The position numbers and the translations under genes were made by a program. Shown here in pieces: positions 26,870 through 35,417 of a DNA stretch of 43,560 bases. The stretch spans positions 1-43,560 of the forward strand of contig CAIVZM010000004.1 in the NCBI GenBank assembly GCA_903910385.1, read 5' to 3'. Origin of the DNA: an uncultured Armatimonadota bacterium. GTDB lineage: Bacteria; Armatimonadota; Armatimonadia; Armatimonadales; Armatimonadaceae. Numbering within the stretch: position 1 is the stretch's first letter; every line of letters starts with the position of its first letter. The notes under the pieces are model-generated. The model had not been told where the DNA came from. It made no database searches and was given only the letters and a program-made list of their open reading frames with translations.

Positions 26870-28144
26870 TTACACGGAGGCGCCGTATGCCTCACGCTCC
26901 CAATCGGTGATCACTTTCTGAAATTTCTGATTTTCCTGCCGCTTCACGGCGGAAAAAAGCTGAACAAACTCCGGGCTGAGATACATGCTGGCAAACCGGC
27001 TTTGCTCGAAGGCGCGAAGAGCCTCGGGGAGAGATTCGGGAAAAGCGACTGGCTCTTTGTCCTCTTTTGTGGGCTCTGGTAACCCTGCGGCAAGAATTCC
27101 AGCAAGAAGCAGGTACGGATTGGCGTCCGCTCCCGCTATCCGATTTTCGACCCGGGTTGTCGTTTCAGCGCTGCGAAGGACACGAAAAGCGACATCGCGG
27201 GATTGTTCTCGCCAATCAGCACGAGTCGGCACATAGGTTCCCGGAGAAAACCGTCGATAGGAATTCGGGTTGGGAAAATACAGCGCGAACAGATCGTTTG
27301 AAAACGCCATCTGTCCCTGAATAAAACGGCGTAATTCTGGCGTAAATTCTTTCTCCTCCGACCAGAAAAGGTTACGTCCGCGATTCCACAGGCTGATATG
27401 TACGTGCGCTCCCGACCCGGCATGTTCGCTAAACGGTCGGGCGAGGAAGTTAGCGCCATAGCCGTGTTTTCGCGCCACTTCACGCACCATTTGTTTAAAG
27501 AGGAAGGTTCTGTCCGCCATCGTCAACGGATCCATCGGGGAAAAAGTGATTTCCAGTTGTCCGGGTGCGTACTCGTGATGTATAGCCTCGACATTCAATC
27601 CGATTGCCTTAGTGGAAAGGAATAATTCTTCAATTACCGGCCCGAAACGGATCAGATGTTCGATATGGAAGGCATGATGCCCGGTTTCCGCAAGCCTACC
27701 TTCCGGCGCGGTCAGATAAAATTCGAGTTCGATGGCGACGGAAATCTGGATATCTCGCTCGTCATATCGCTCAACGACACGCTCCAAGACCGTCCGACTG
27801 TATTCCGGGAACGAAGCGCCGGTGGCGGGATCGATGAGATTGAGCAAGACCTGACCTGTTCCTGCAGACCAGGGAAGCATGACAAAAGTTTCTGGTAACG
27901 GGTATCCGATCAGATCAGGATCGCCATCGTGCGCCGAGAAACCCGGAAGTTCAACATTCTGTCCTTCGATATCCTGTGACAGGGTCGAACGCGAAAATCG
28001 AAAACCTGACTCGCAAGCAGTTAGAAACTTATTGACGGGGACGATTTTACCACAGGAAGCGCCGTTGATATCCGGAAAAACGACACGGACTTGCGAAGCG
28101 CTCCAGGATGCCGCTTCGCGTAACTGCTCAAGGATTTTACCCAA
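26870..28144 (-). CDS. Glutamine synthetase-family protein (PuuA/FluG-like)
   Basis: ATP-dependent gamma-glutamyl ligase family member of 424 aa, shorter than classical GlnA. Catalytic elements are present: AIELEFYL (ExE metal ligands), EAIHHEYAPGQLEITF, GSGAHVHISL in place of GSGMHxHxS, NSYRRFSPGTYVPTRADW and RVENRIAGADANPYLLLAGIL. The domain order suits the group that includes gamma-glutamylpolyamine and gamma-glutamylanilide synthetases, so another amine than ammonia may be the substrate. The start is TTG 28144 (no ATG nearby) with poor ribosome binding. A TTGACA-like box at 28349-28344 may start its transcript. Single gene between the response regulator and the beta-helix operon. Confidence 0.82.
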   Translation of the reverse strand: MGKILEQLREAASWSASQVRVVFPDINGASCGKIVPVNKFLTACESGFRFSRSTLSQDIEGQNVELPGFSAHDGDPDLIGYPLPETFVMLPWSAGTGQVLLNLIDPATGASFPEYSRTVLERVVERYDERDIQISVAIELEFYLTAPEGRLAETGHHAFHIEHLIRFGPVIEELFLSTKAIGLNVEAIHHEYAPGQLEITFSPMDPLTMADRTFLFKQMVREVARKHGYGANFLARPFSEHAGSGAHVHISLWNRGRNLFWSEEKEFTPELRRFIQGQMAFSNDLFALYFPNPNSYRRFSPGTYVPTRADWREQSRDVAFRVLRSAETTTRVENRIAGADANPYLLLAGILAAGLPEPTKEDKEPVAFPESLPEALRAFEQSRFASMYLSPEFVQLFSAVKRQENQKFQKVITDWEREAYGASV

Positions 28145-28345
28145 TGCGTTTCGCTTTCACCGTTCGACAGGGTTTAGCGAAGACAATCGCTTCCGCTGAC
28201 CGGACGAACAATCATAGAGAAGATACTTTGCGCCTGACGGAGGCGAACCGAACTCATTGCGAAGAATGGCGCCTTTGGAGAGCGACGAACCGTTATTCTC
28301 TCTTTTCGCTTCGCCACTCTCGAATTTAGATATCAGATAAGGATG

Positions 28346-30445
28346 TCAAGGCGTTTTAGCAGGGAGCGTCTTTCGATATTCATCCTTCTGAAGTCCGATA
28401 TTCCGGACAGGAATAGGCTTGAAACCGATTTTTTCCGACTGCTTCGTGTCTTTGAGCGTGATTTCGCCTTTGTCATTGGTCTGAAAATTCGCTCTATCAA
28501 GAACCAGATTATTTTGAACGCCCGCCTGCGCTTCGGTCAGGTTGTCCTGCAACTCGAAGGGTTTTCCGCCGATAATGATGTTCTTCTCGACACGATTGCC
28601 TTTGGGGAAAGCAGGATCGTCTTTGGCAAGACCTGCCAGTTGAGGGTAGCGAACGCTGTACGGCGGTTGGGACACATTGTATTCTGACAGGGCTTGAAGT
28701 ATATTCCAACCACCCTTCGTATCAAAAAAATTCGCCGCCCAGCCTTTAGCGCGGGCATCGACATGGATAGCGGGGGCGCCTTCCTGAATGATGTTGTTTT
28801 CGACAATATTATCGCGTCCACCCCCAATCATGACGGATCGCCCCGCCTTGATGAAGATATTGCCATAGACGGTAACGCCGCTGAAACAATCATCCAGATA
28901 AACCGCCATGACATCAGTAAAACCCGTTTGTCCGTCCAGTCCCCCGGTGCGCAAATGGTGGAAGTAGTTATGCCGGACAATATTCCCCCGTTGCGTAAAA
29001 TCTCGCCCCATGTAGAATGCGCCGGCATCCCCGGTTTCCTGGCAGACGCGGGTGATTTCGTTGAACTCGATGATATGATCGTTCCCGCCGCCCTGAATAG
29101 CCGCATGGGGAAGATCATGAATATAGTTGTGTGAAACCAGCGCCCCAACGCCACCGAGCATGACGGCAGGTTTGTACGTCCGTAACAAGCGCCCCAGATG
29201 ATGGAACTCGTTGTTTTCTGCGTAGAGTTTCCCGGAGGTAAGGGTTTTGCGATCGCCACCGATCAGAGTAACGCCGCCCAATCCGGTCTCATAGATATCA
29301 CAGGAGCGAACGCCGCTGTTTGTCGCATCCAGAATGGAGACGCCATAACGCCCTACATTTCGTATGATGCATCCCGCAACCCGATTCGCCGATCCGCCAC
29401 GAATGATGACGCCATCTTCGCGGGCGTTTTCCAGTGTCATATCCCGGATGGTGATATAAGACGCACCTTCCAGGGAAAAGAGGCCACCTTTTACCAAGGA
29501 AAATACCGGATTCGGCAATTTCTCTGTCGGCGCCCAGAAGTAGAGAATTCCCGTCTTACGATCAAGATACCACTCGCCTGGCGCGTCCAACTCTTCCAGA
29601 ATATTCAGCGCAAACCAGCGTTTCCCCGCCGTAATTCCGTAGACCGGGTAAGGTTCTCCCGTATTGATCTCGTGTCGTTCCGGATCGATGGAAGCTATTT
29701 TCTCATACGAATCAGCCCAATCGAACGTCCAGTAACCATACAGGTAGGCGTCCTCCGCATTCTTCCATCGCGAAGGTCGGTCGCCGTCATACGCGAATTT
29801 GCCCGCGCTTTTATCCGGGACGCTTTTCACTGTCGCCCACTGGTCGCCATTGGGCCATCGGGCAAGCGCCATCCGCTCCGTCCCGACAAACAATTCCGGC
29901 ATTTCGGGATTATCAGGACGCCCCTGACCGCCATTGTTCATGCGACCATAATCGGTAATGCCGATGGTCTTGAGGTCAATCTGACGTACTGCATCTCGCG
30001 CTGCCGGATCAAGACGTTCTCGAATCGCGGGATCGCTCACAGGCGTGAAGCCGGTCAGTTCTTTCCCGCCAATGATATCAACGGTTTCGTCTTTGTAGGG
30101 TCGGAAAACGGTGGGCGATGACGCGGAACCGCTGTCAGCGGCGGTCAGCGTGAAAGAGGTTTCACGGAAATATTTCCCTCCGCGAAGATAGATGGTAACG
30201 CCGTCTTTGGGAGGAGCAGTTCCCCTTCTCGCTGCCCGGGCGACATCACGCGCTTTTTCCAGGGTAGCGAAGGGTCCATCCGTATTCTGACCGTTGGGTT
30301 CCGCCTTAAGCCCCGACCATGCGTCGTTACCTTTCGGCGATACAAACAATTCCAGGGGTTTCGCATGCGCTGTTGAAGCCACCATGGTGATGATGCCTAT
30401 TATCTGCGCCGTTTTGATGGCGTTCTTGAGAAAATTGTAAATCAT
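28346..30445 (-). CDS. Exported right-handed parallel beta-helix protein
   Basis: A 699-aa secreted protein. A signal peptide (AQIIGIITMVASTAHA) is followed by PLELFVSPKGNDAWSGL, the usual opening of this family. The chain then shows repeated parallel-beta-helix coils from about residue 310 to 560: YITIRDMTLENAREDGVIIR, NRVAGCIIRNVGRYGVSILD, GVRSCDIYETGLGGVTLIGG and later ones. The fold is shared by pectate lyases, polysaccharide epimerases and other carbohydrate-active proteins, so an extracellular polysaccharide is the likely target, though no substrate can be named. Its ATG overlaps the stop of the zinc-ribbon gene (ATGA), indicating translational coupling. Confidence 0.85.
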   Translation of the reverse strand: MIYNFLKNAIKTAQIIGIITMVASTAHAKPLELFVSPKGNDAWSGLKAEPNGQNTDGPFATLEKARDVARAARRGTAPPKDGVTIYLRGGKYFRETSFTLTAADSGSASSPTVFRPYKDETVDIIGGKELTGFTPVSDPAIRERLDPAARDAVRQIDLKTIGITDYGRMNNGGQGRPDNPEMPELFVGTERMALARWPNGDQWATVKSVPDKSAGKFAYDGDRPSRWKNAEDAYLYGYWTFDWADSYEKIASIDPERHEINTGEPYPVYGITAGKRWFALNILEELDAPGEWYLDRKTGILYFWAPTEKLPNPVFSLVKGGLFSLEGASYITIRDMTLENAREDGVIIRGGSANRVAGCIIRNVGRYGVSILDATNSGVRSCDIYETGLGGVTLIGGDRKTLTSGKLYAENNEFHHLGRLLRTYKPAVMLGGVGALVSHNYIHDLPHAAIQGGGNDHIIEFNEITRVCQETGDAGAFYMGRDFTQRGNIVRHNYFHHLRTGGLDGQTGFTDVMAVYLDDCFSGVTVYGNIFIKAGRSVMIGGGRDNIVENNIIQEGAPAIHVDARAKGWAANFFDTKGGWNILQALSEYNVSQPPYSVRYPQLAGLAKDDPAFPKGNRVEKNIIIGGKPFELQDNLTEAQAGVQNNLVLDRANFQTNDKGEITLKDTKQSEKIGFKPIPVRNIGLQKDEYRKTLPAKTP

Positions 30446-30693
30446 AAATGCTGTGTCTGTCGCCTCTCCTCTGCCAGAATCTTGAATACTTTTGCGCCGC
30501 AGGTAATACAGCTCCCCGACAATGCCATACGCCCATTTTTCATTCGGGTTTCCGTTGCGGCAGTGACCGGCTTCTTTGATTTACACCGAAAGCAGTACGC
30601 TTCCGCCGTATCTTTCTCTCCCTGTTCTTCCATTCCCGCTTTTGTTCCCGCGTCGTGACGCACATCTTCAAAAGATAAGTTTTCCTCTGGCAT
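30442..30693 (-). CDS. Small DUF5679-like zinc-ribbon protein
   Basis: An 83-aa protein. Its C-terminal half is a zinc ribbon with two CxxC knuckles: AYCFRCKSKK, then GSCITCGAKVF about 27 residues later. Between them, TETRMKNGRMALSG is characteristic of the DUF5679 family, which has no established function. The first 30 residues are charged and probably disordered, so a start at the later Met of MEEQGEK is conceivable. It sits 9 bases after the membrane macro gene and overlaps the beta-helix gene by 4 bases. Confidence 0.75.
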   Translation of the reverse strand: MPEENLSFEDVRHDAGTKAGMEEQGEKDTAEAYCFRCKSKKPVTAATETRMKNGRMALSGSCITCGAKVFKILAEERRQTQHL

Positions 30694-30702
30694 CGATAAA
30701 AT

Positions 30703-31542
30703 TCATATCTTCCGGGTGGCGGTTATTACTTCGCCTTCAAGCTTCATTACCTGACGGGCGACCTCTACAACAAGATCGGCGCCATCTCGTGGGCTTAATG
30801 CGGCAAAGACGATTTCGGCGAACGCCTTACGTTGTTTTAGCGTCCCGGCAACCATGGAACGTGCTGTTTCCGTCAGATTCAATCCTCGCAAAGCGGCTAT
30901 CGGGACAACGACCGACTCGCGGTTGTCCTTCCGAGCGGCAAGAGCCGCGCCTTCGATACCCCGTTGTAAAACGCCTGCGTTCACCTTTTCCAGATAATCG
31001 CTGACGGCGACCAGATAAATTTTCTCCACTTTCAAGTCGCCCGGCCCTACAGCAACTACCTTCAACGTACCTACCGGGCCCTGAGGCCGCGATTCGTTCT
31101 CAGGCTCTTTACCTGTCGCCATACCGACCAGTCCCGCAATGCCATCCGCGAACCGCAGGGTGACGCTGGTTGGTAGTAGGAGAGCGTCCGCCTCCGGCAA
31201 GCGGTTGGGAGGACAGATTCTGACAATCACCTTGGTGTCACCGATATTGAAAGTCCCGATGTCTTCAACACGCTGTGCGCGATACGCCAGATAAACGCAC
31301 CACAGAGAGCATATCAGCATGATGAAGGGGTTGAACAGAAAAAGGGAAAGAGGAAGAACGCCCTTTTCGTACAGCGGCCACCAGTATGTCATTGTGGCGA
31401 TAACGGCAGCGACACCTACCCCCGCCCCAACCCATAACACCGCCATATCTCGCAAAACGCCACGTCGTACTGCAACGCCGTATGCCGCAAACAACGCGAG
31501 AATAAACAGAAGATGAGGGATTTGACCGGTAACGCTGCCCAT
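30703..31542 (-). CDS. Membrane-anchored macro-like domain protein
   Basis: A 279-aa protein from ATG 31542. Three hydrophobic helices occupy about residues 6-95 (IPHLLFILALFAAYGVAV, then VLWVGAGVGVAAVIATM, then LFNPFIMLICSLWCVYLAY). A soluble domain of about 180 residues follows. It opens with GDTKVIVRICPP, then EADALLLPTS, GIAGLVGMA, KIYLVAVSDYLEKV, ESVVVPIAALRGLNLTETA and FAEIVFAALSP, the strand and loop order of macro domains, which bind ADP-ribose and relatives. The match is by pattern and the loops are divergent, so ligand binding is uncertain. A TTG at 31563 would add 7 residues. First gene of an operon with the zinc ribbon and the beta-helix protein. Confidence 0.6.
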   Translation of the reverse strand: MGSVTGQIPHLLFILALFAAYGVAVRRGVLRDMAVLWVGAGVGVAAVIATMTYWWPLYEKGVLPLSLFLFNPFIMLICSLWCVYLAYRAQRVEDIGTFNIGDTKVIVRICPPNRLPEADALLLPTSVTLRFADGIAGLVGMATGKEPENESRPQGPVGTLKVVAVGPGDLKVEKIYLVAVSDYLEKVNAGVLQRGIEGAALAARKDNRESVVVPIAALRGLNLTETARSMVAGTLKQRKAFAEIVFAALSPRDGADLVVEVARQVMKLEGEVITATRKI

Positions 31543-31548
31543 ACGGAT

Positions 31549-31554
31549 ATTATA
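31549..31554 (-). promoter_or_regulatory. -10 box giving a leaderless macro-domain transcript
   Basis: On the minus strand a consensus TATAAT (31554-31549) is followed by exactly 6 bases and the ATG at 31542, so the expected transcript start is the A of the start codon. The -35 region is weak. Confidence 0.45.
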
Positions 31555-31561
31555 TCGCCTC

Positions 31562-31588
31562 AATCAAAAAGGCGTCCCATGCGCCTTT
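31562..31588 (-). terminator. Intrinsic terminator of the DUF1800-DUF1501 pair
   Basis: On the minus strand AAAGGCG, a 7-base loop and CGCCTTT (31588-31568) form a 7-bp stem whose 3' arm runs into TTTTTGATT. It lies 45 bases after the DUF1501 stop and just before the macro-gene promoter. Confidence 0.7.
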
Positions 31589-31632
31589 CCGAAACATCCA
31601 ATTTACCCTCAGGCAGTGCGAGGTCTGCGAAC

Positions 31633-32994
31633 CTACCCCTTGAAAATACCCAGCGGAGGCGGAATATTCCCGTCCGGGAAAATCGCCGCGATCTTATTTC
31701 CTCCACCGAGACGCTTGGCGATCATTTCCGCCAGAATGCACCGGTAATCGGTAGCGACCTTCAAGTCCATCCCATCTTCCATGTTCTCCGATTTTAATCC
31801 CGGCCATTTACCATAGACTTTGCCGCCATGGACGCCGCCACCCAGCAAAAACATCGCCGAAGCGCGACCATGATCAGTCCCCAAACCGGAGTTTTCACGG
31901 GCGCGTCGACCAAATTCCGTCATTACGACAATTGTCACGCGCTTCAGTCCATCGTTTCCAAGGTCTTTTGCGAAAGCCGCCAGCGAATCCCCCACATCCT
32001 TCAATTGCAACGCCAACCAACCGACTGCGCCTCCTTGTCCGACATGGGTGTCCCATCCGCCTCTATCAAGGCACGCAACTTCCAGACCGAGATTTTGTCG
32101 CCGAAGAAAAGCGACCTGCCTCAGACCTGATCCCAGACCTGTTTCAGGGTACTTCGCGCCATTAGCAGGCTTATAGCTGGCAGGATCAGAGCGTCGCAAT
32201 GTCTCCAAAACAGTCAGGGTAGCTCGCCCGGAACGGGTCACTTCGTCATCGCCTTTCCCATACAGCGCGGTAAGCGCGGTATTGATAGCTTTCGTCCCGA
32301 CGGTCGCGCCGTGCTTCTTCATATCCGGTTTCGGAAGATCGAGTCGGTAATCATTCAGGGATGGGATCGTCGTCACCGCAGTTGCGCCTCTCAAGCTATC
32401 CGGCGTGACAGTATTGAAAGCGACAGCGCGGAGAGGCGTCGGGTTCGCCGTCGGAACCGCATTCAGAAACCGCGCCAGCCAGCCGGAGGGGTCTTTCCCT
32501 TTCTGATCGGGGGCGCCTCGTTCCATAGTCATCATCGCTTCGAAATGCGAACGCGAACGATCGAAAGACCCTACCGCATGCACCGCCGCCATCATTCCCT
32601 GTTCGTAGTACGGATACAGACCATCCAAAGCCGGATGCAAACCAAAAAAGCCGTTCAGATCGCTAAGCCGTCCTGCGGCGGGCTGCTTTTTCCCCGCAGG
32701 TTTCGCCAACCCTAGAGTCGGACGCAAACGATAATAATCGTCTTCGCCGTAGGGCGCCACAATGGAAAGACCATCCGCCGCCCCACGTAGAAACAAGACG
32801 ACGAGAAGATCACGCTCGGATTCTGAACCCGGCGACGCGAATGCGACCTCGGTCAATGAGGAAGCGCCCAGGTAGGAGGAGATTACTGTGACGAGACCCC
32901 CCTGAATCGCCTGCCGCCGCGTTAAGATAGGTCGTGATGCAGCGCCGCTCACGTTGCCATCGCCGTCACAAAAACTCCACAAATTTTCTTTCAT
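31633..32994 (-). CDS. DUF1501 domain-containing exported protein
   Basis: A 453-aa protein of the DUF1501 family, which is related to sulfatase/alkaline-phosphatase-like folds and is exported. The N-terminus has a twin-arginine-like segment, TRRQAIQGGL, then a hydrophobic stretch ending near EVAFASPG. Family features are DLLVVLFLRGAADGLS, FGLHPALDGLYPYYEQGMMA, RGGWDTHVGQGG and VVMTEFGRRARENSGLGTDHG. Start at ATG 32994 has no Shine-Dalgarno sequence. It follows the DUF1800 gene by 64 bases, the usual paired order in many phyla, and a terminator lies downstream. The biochemical function is not established. Confidence 0.88.
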   Translation of the reverse strand: MKENLWSFCDGDGNVSGAASRPILTRRQAIQGGLVTVISSYLGASSLTEVAFASPGSESERDLLVVLFLRGAADGLSIVAPYGEDDYYRLRPTLGLAKPAGKKQPAAGRLSDLNGFFGLHPALDGLYPYYEQGMMAAVHAVGSFDRSRSHFEAMMTMERGAPDQKGKDPSGWLARFLNAVPTANPTPLRAVAFNTVTPDSLRGATAVTTIPSLNDYRLDLPKPDMKKHGATVGTKAINTALTALYGKGDDEVTRSGRATLTVLETLRRSDPASYKPANGAKYPETGLGSGLRQVAFLRRQNLGLEVACLDRGGWDTHVGQGGAVGWLALQLKDVGDSLAAFAKDLGNDGLKRVTIVVMTEFGRRARENSGLGTDHGRASAMFLLGGGVHGGKVYGKWPGLKSENMEDGMDLKVATDYRCILAEMIAKRLGGGNKIAAIFPDGNIPPPLGIFKG

Positions 32995-33058
32995 CAGATT
33001 GCATTTTCTATCGAACTAACATTGAAACAGTGGTCATAGAACTATGAATAGATGCAGG

Positions 33059-34540
33059 TTACCGCCACTGAAAGATGGGGGATGCCAGCATTAATGCAAC
33101 GCGATCCGCCGGAGCCACGTTACGAACCGCTTCAAGAAGATCGGCTAGGACAGGATCATCGGGACGGCGTCCCAAAAGACGTTGTACAAGCCCCTCCGGA
33201 CTACTGTCAGCGCCAAAATCAATGGACGTTCCTTTGACATTGTTTTGCGATAGCGCGAGTGCAAAGTTCCAACGCGCCAGAAGCGAACCGGTCCAGGAAG
33301 CCGTCTTGTCCGGGTATCCGTCCGGCATCGGCCACTGAAAGAGAGACTGCCCCATCTTTTCCAGATGCTCCATGACGCCCGACTTGCCATCCGTTTCCGC
33401 ATTGGTCGCTCGAAGCGTGGATACCACAAAGTCAAAGGGGCGTTTCATGATAGGCGGAGAGGAAATCAACGCTGGAGAATTGAGCAGATGCGCGACCATC
33501 GGCTTGATTTCACCGCCGGTCTTTCGATAGATTTCCGCCGTTTCCCGTATCAGCACTTCATCTTCCATGCCGTGAAAGTACCGGACGAGTTTTTTGCTGA
33601 TGAAATGAGCGCACGAGGGATGGCGAGCGAGGAGATCGAGCGCCTTTATACCGTCTCGTTCACCTTCGCCCGCCGGAAAACGTACGCCCAGAACCACTTT
33701 TTCGCCATCATCATGCAGGGTGTCGTCATACAGGAAGGTTCCCCGGTTTCTGAGGAAACGATCTTCCACAGTCCATCCTGTCAGACACCGCGCCAGCTCC
33801 TGAACATCTTTTTGCGTATACCCACCGTCGACGCCCAACGTGTGCAATTCCATCAACTCGCGAGCGTAGTTTTCGTTGGCGACGCCTTTTTTGTTCAGCT
33901 GGTTGTCGAGATATCCCAGCATCGCCGGGCTACGCGCCGATTGCTGAAGCATCTGCGGGAATGTCCCGAGTGCATGGGAGCGGATGACGTTTGCATTATC
34001 TCGAGCGGCGTAAACTTCCACCAGTTCTGGACTGGAATCGTTGCCCCCGACTTTCTTGCGAGCGTAGATATTGAAGTGGTTACTCCAGAAATCCACCATC
34101 CTCTCGCGCAATTGATGCGGCGAATACACCGCCCGGAGCAAGGCAGCCTGTTGAAGCTGAGCGCGAACTTCATCGCCTTGCCAGTCCAGAAGATCGTAAC
34201 TTTCGTTATGCAGGACATCGATATTGCGGAGGCGAAGACGCATCTGCCAGACTTCGCTTTCGTCCGTTTCCGGCCCGAGCGGAGCGTCCAGTTGTCGCTC
34301 TATCCATGCGGCGATTCCGGTTTTCGTCACCTGAGCCACATCACCCGGCGAAGGTCCGAATGCTGCGCGGTTCAGAACTCGCACTGCCGGTGACAGGTCG
34401 CCCGTAGACGGGAGCGGAGGAATTTTGCCCATATGACGCGCCGGAGCTACCCGCCGGGCGACTTCGGAGCATCCGGATACCCCCGCCACTACGATGGCGG
34501 CGCCCGCTGTCAGATAAATCCGCCGAGAGAGGCGAGGCAT
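33059..34540 (-). CDS. DUF1800 domain-containing exported protein
   Basis: A 493-aa protein of the DUF1800 family. The N-terminus shows a signal with SRRIYLTAGAAIVVAGVSGC, compatible with a lipoprotein or Tat-like exit. Family landmarks are VRVLNRAAFGPSPGDV, LRERMVDFWSNHFNIYARKK, ENYARELMELHTLGVDGGYT, EVLIRETAEIYRKTGGEIKP and GQSLFQWPMPDGYPDKTASW. AGGG precedes the ATG at about 10 bases. It pairs with DUF1501 immediately downstream; the two families are found together very often and are thought to act together in the envelope, but no activity is proven. Confidence 0.88.
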   Translation of the reverse strand: MPRLSRRIYLTAGAAIVVAGVSGCSEVARRVAPARHMGKIPPLPSTGDLSPAVRVLNRAAFGPSPGDVAQVTKTGIAAWIERQLDAPLGPETDESEVWQMRLRLRNIDVLHNESYDLLDWQGDEVRAQLQQAALLRAVYSPHQLRERMVDFWSNHFNIYARKKVGGNDSSPELVEVYAARDNANVIRSHALGTFPQMLQQSARSPAMLGYLDNQLNKKGVANENYARELMELHTLGVDGGYTQKDVQELARCLTGWTVEDRFLRNRGTFLYDDTLHDDGEKVVLGVRFPAGEGERDGIKALDLLARHPSCAHFISKKLVRYFHGMEDEVLIRETAEIYRKTGGEIKPMVAHLLNSPALISSPPIMKRPFDFVVSTLRATNAETDGKSGVMEHLEKMGQSLFQWPMPDGYPDKTASWTGSLLARWNFALALSQNNVKGTSIDFGADSSPEGLVQRLLGRRPDDPVLADLLEAVRNVAPADRVALMLASPIFQWR

Positions 34541-34601
34541 GGGATTAAGCCCTTTCTCAAAAACTTCAAGTAGAAGAGGTTCCAGTGAATGGCTCTTTTA
34601 T

Positions 34602-35132
34602 TCAGGTTACGGAATCAACAACTGAATCCGTAACCTGCGCTGGTTGTGAATACAGCTTTTTCTCTGTCAGTGCACGAAAGCCCGCACCGAGCGACATTAG
34701 AAAAAGCATCGGGAAGAACCCAAGCCAGCCAATGAAAGGTACAAAGCCGGATGCCACCATGAACGCCGCCGCGCGACCGATAGAGCCGAGACGCGATAGG
34801 CGTGTATCCAAAGGAGTGACCTTATCCGCAAGTAGAGACGCGATTCCCGCCGAACCAATGGTCGCCAGTACGCCCAGCGCCAGCAACGCAACCCATCCAA
34901 ACAACTGTAACAGACCATTTCCGCTGTTCAGCAAGGCGATCCCCAGAGCCCCAGCAATCAGACCTGAGACAAATCCGACTCCGAAAGTCCTCCCAGGTTG
35001 CTCACGGATCGCACGTGTCGCCCGCTCCGTCCGTTCCGGGAAAAGCGCATTAATTCCGACGATAGACGCCCACAGCGTCGCACCGGTTATCGTGACGCCA
35101 GCAATAATGGCATTAACGTCGCCCACTGTCAT
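34602..35132 (-). CDS. Small integral membrane protein, unknown function
   Basis: A 176-aa protein with about four hydrophobic helices: VNAIIAGVTITGATLWASIV, FGVGFVSGLIAGALGIAL, LFGWVALLALGVLATIGS and FVPFIGWLGFFPMLFLMSLG. Between the first two, FPERTERATRAIREQPGR resembles the membrane part attached to bactofilin-like proteins, but no bactofilin domain is present here. I do not assign a function. ATG 35132 lies about 37 bases after a predicted transcript start; ATG 35156 is an alternative. Monocistronic, between the ribosomal terminator and the DUF1800 gene. Confidence 0.65.
   Translation of the reverse strand: MTVGDVNAIIAGVTITGATLWASIVGINALFPERTERATRAIREQPGRTFGVGFVSGLIAGALGIALLNSGNGLLQLFGWVALLALGVLATIGSAGIASLLADKVTPLDTRLSRLGSIGRAAAFMVASGFVPFIGWLGFFPMLFLMSLGAGFRALTEKKLYSQPAQVTDSVVDSVT
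34603..34637. repeat. Perfect inverted repeat at the end of the membrane-protein gene
   Basis: CAGGTTACGGA (34603-34613) and TCCGTAACCTG (34627-34637) are perfect 11-bp arms with a 13-base loop. The stem includes the stop codon and last codons of the gene. No U-tract follows on the coding strand, so it is a 3' stabilising or termination-assisting stem of uncertain role. Confidence 0.6.
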
Positions 35133-35175
35133 GGTGTATCCGTTTCCTTTCGTCATTCCTCGCCGCAATGCTAAT

Positions 35176-35204
35176 CGGATAGAGGACGATCTCTTCGGAG
35201 TCAA
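35176..35204 (-). promoter_or_regulatory. Promoter of the small membrane-protein gene
   Basis: On the minus strand TTGACT (35204-35199), a 17-base spacer and TATCCG (35181-35176) form a plausible sigma70 promoter with start near 35169. Confidence 0.5.
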
Positions 35205-35329
35205 AAGCCATATTCCAATGACACTCCATATTCTGTTTTGGTGGCGCTTTCTTGAACCTCGATCTTCAAATATCCTATTTTGACGTCAGTCTATTACGGA
35301 TAAATTGTATTCTGAAACTGTTTGCAGTC

Positions 35330-35360
35330 AAACAAAAGGGACTTCCCGAAGGAAGTCCCC
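35330..35360 (-). terminator. Terminator of the S10/spc ribosomal operon
   Basis: On the minus strand GGGACTTCC, a TTCG tetraloop and GGAAGTCCC (35359-35338) are followed by TTTTGTTT. This textbook intrinsic terminator lies about 58 bases after the rplE stop and closes the cluster. Confidence 0.9.
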
Positions 35361-35417
35361 TGTACAGTCATTCGAGTTTTCTGAGTATCAGATGCGCGCT
35401 CAGGCGCAATCTCAAAA

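Noticed and set aside
29198-30121. 307-codon plus-strand frame opposite the beta-helix gene
   Set aside because: Antisense shadow of a clear exported beta-helix gene; composition is not protein-like.
33365-34393. 342-codon plus-strand frame opposite DUF1800
   Set aside because: Entirely covered by the DUF1800 gene, which shows clear family motifs on the minus strand.
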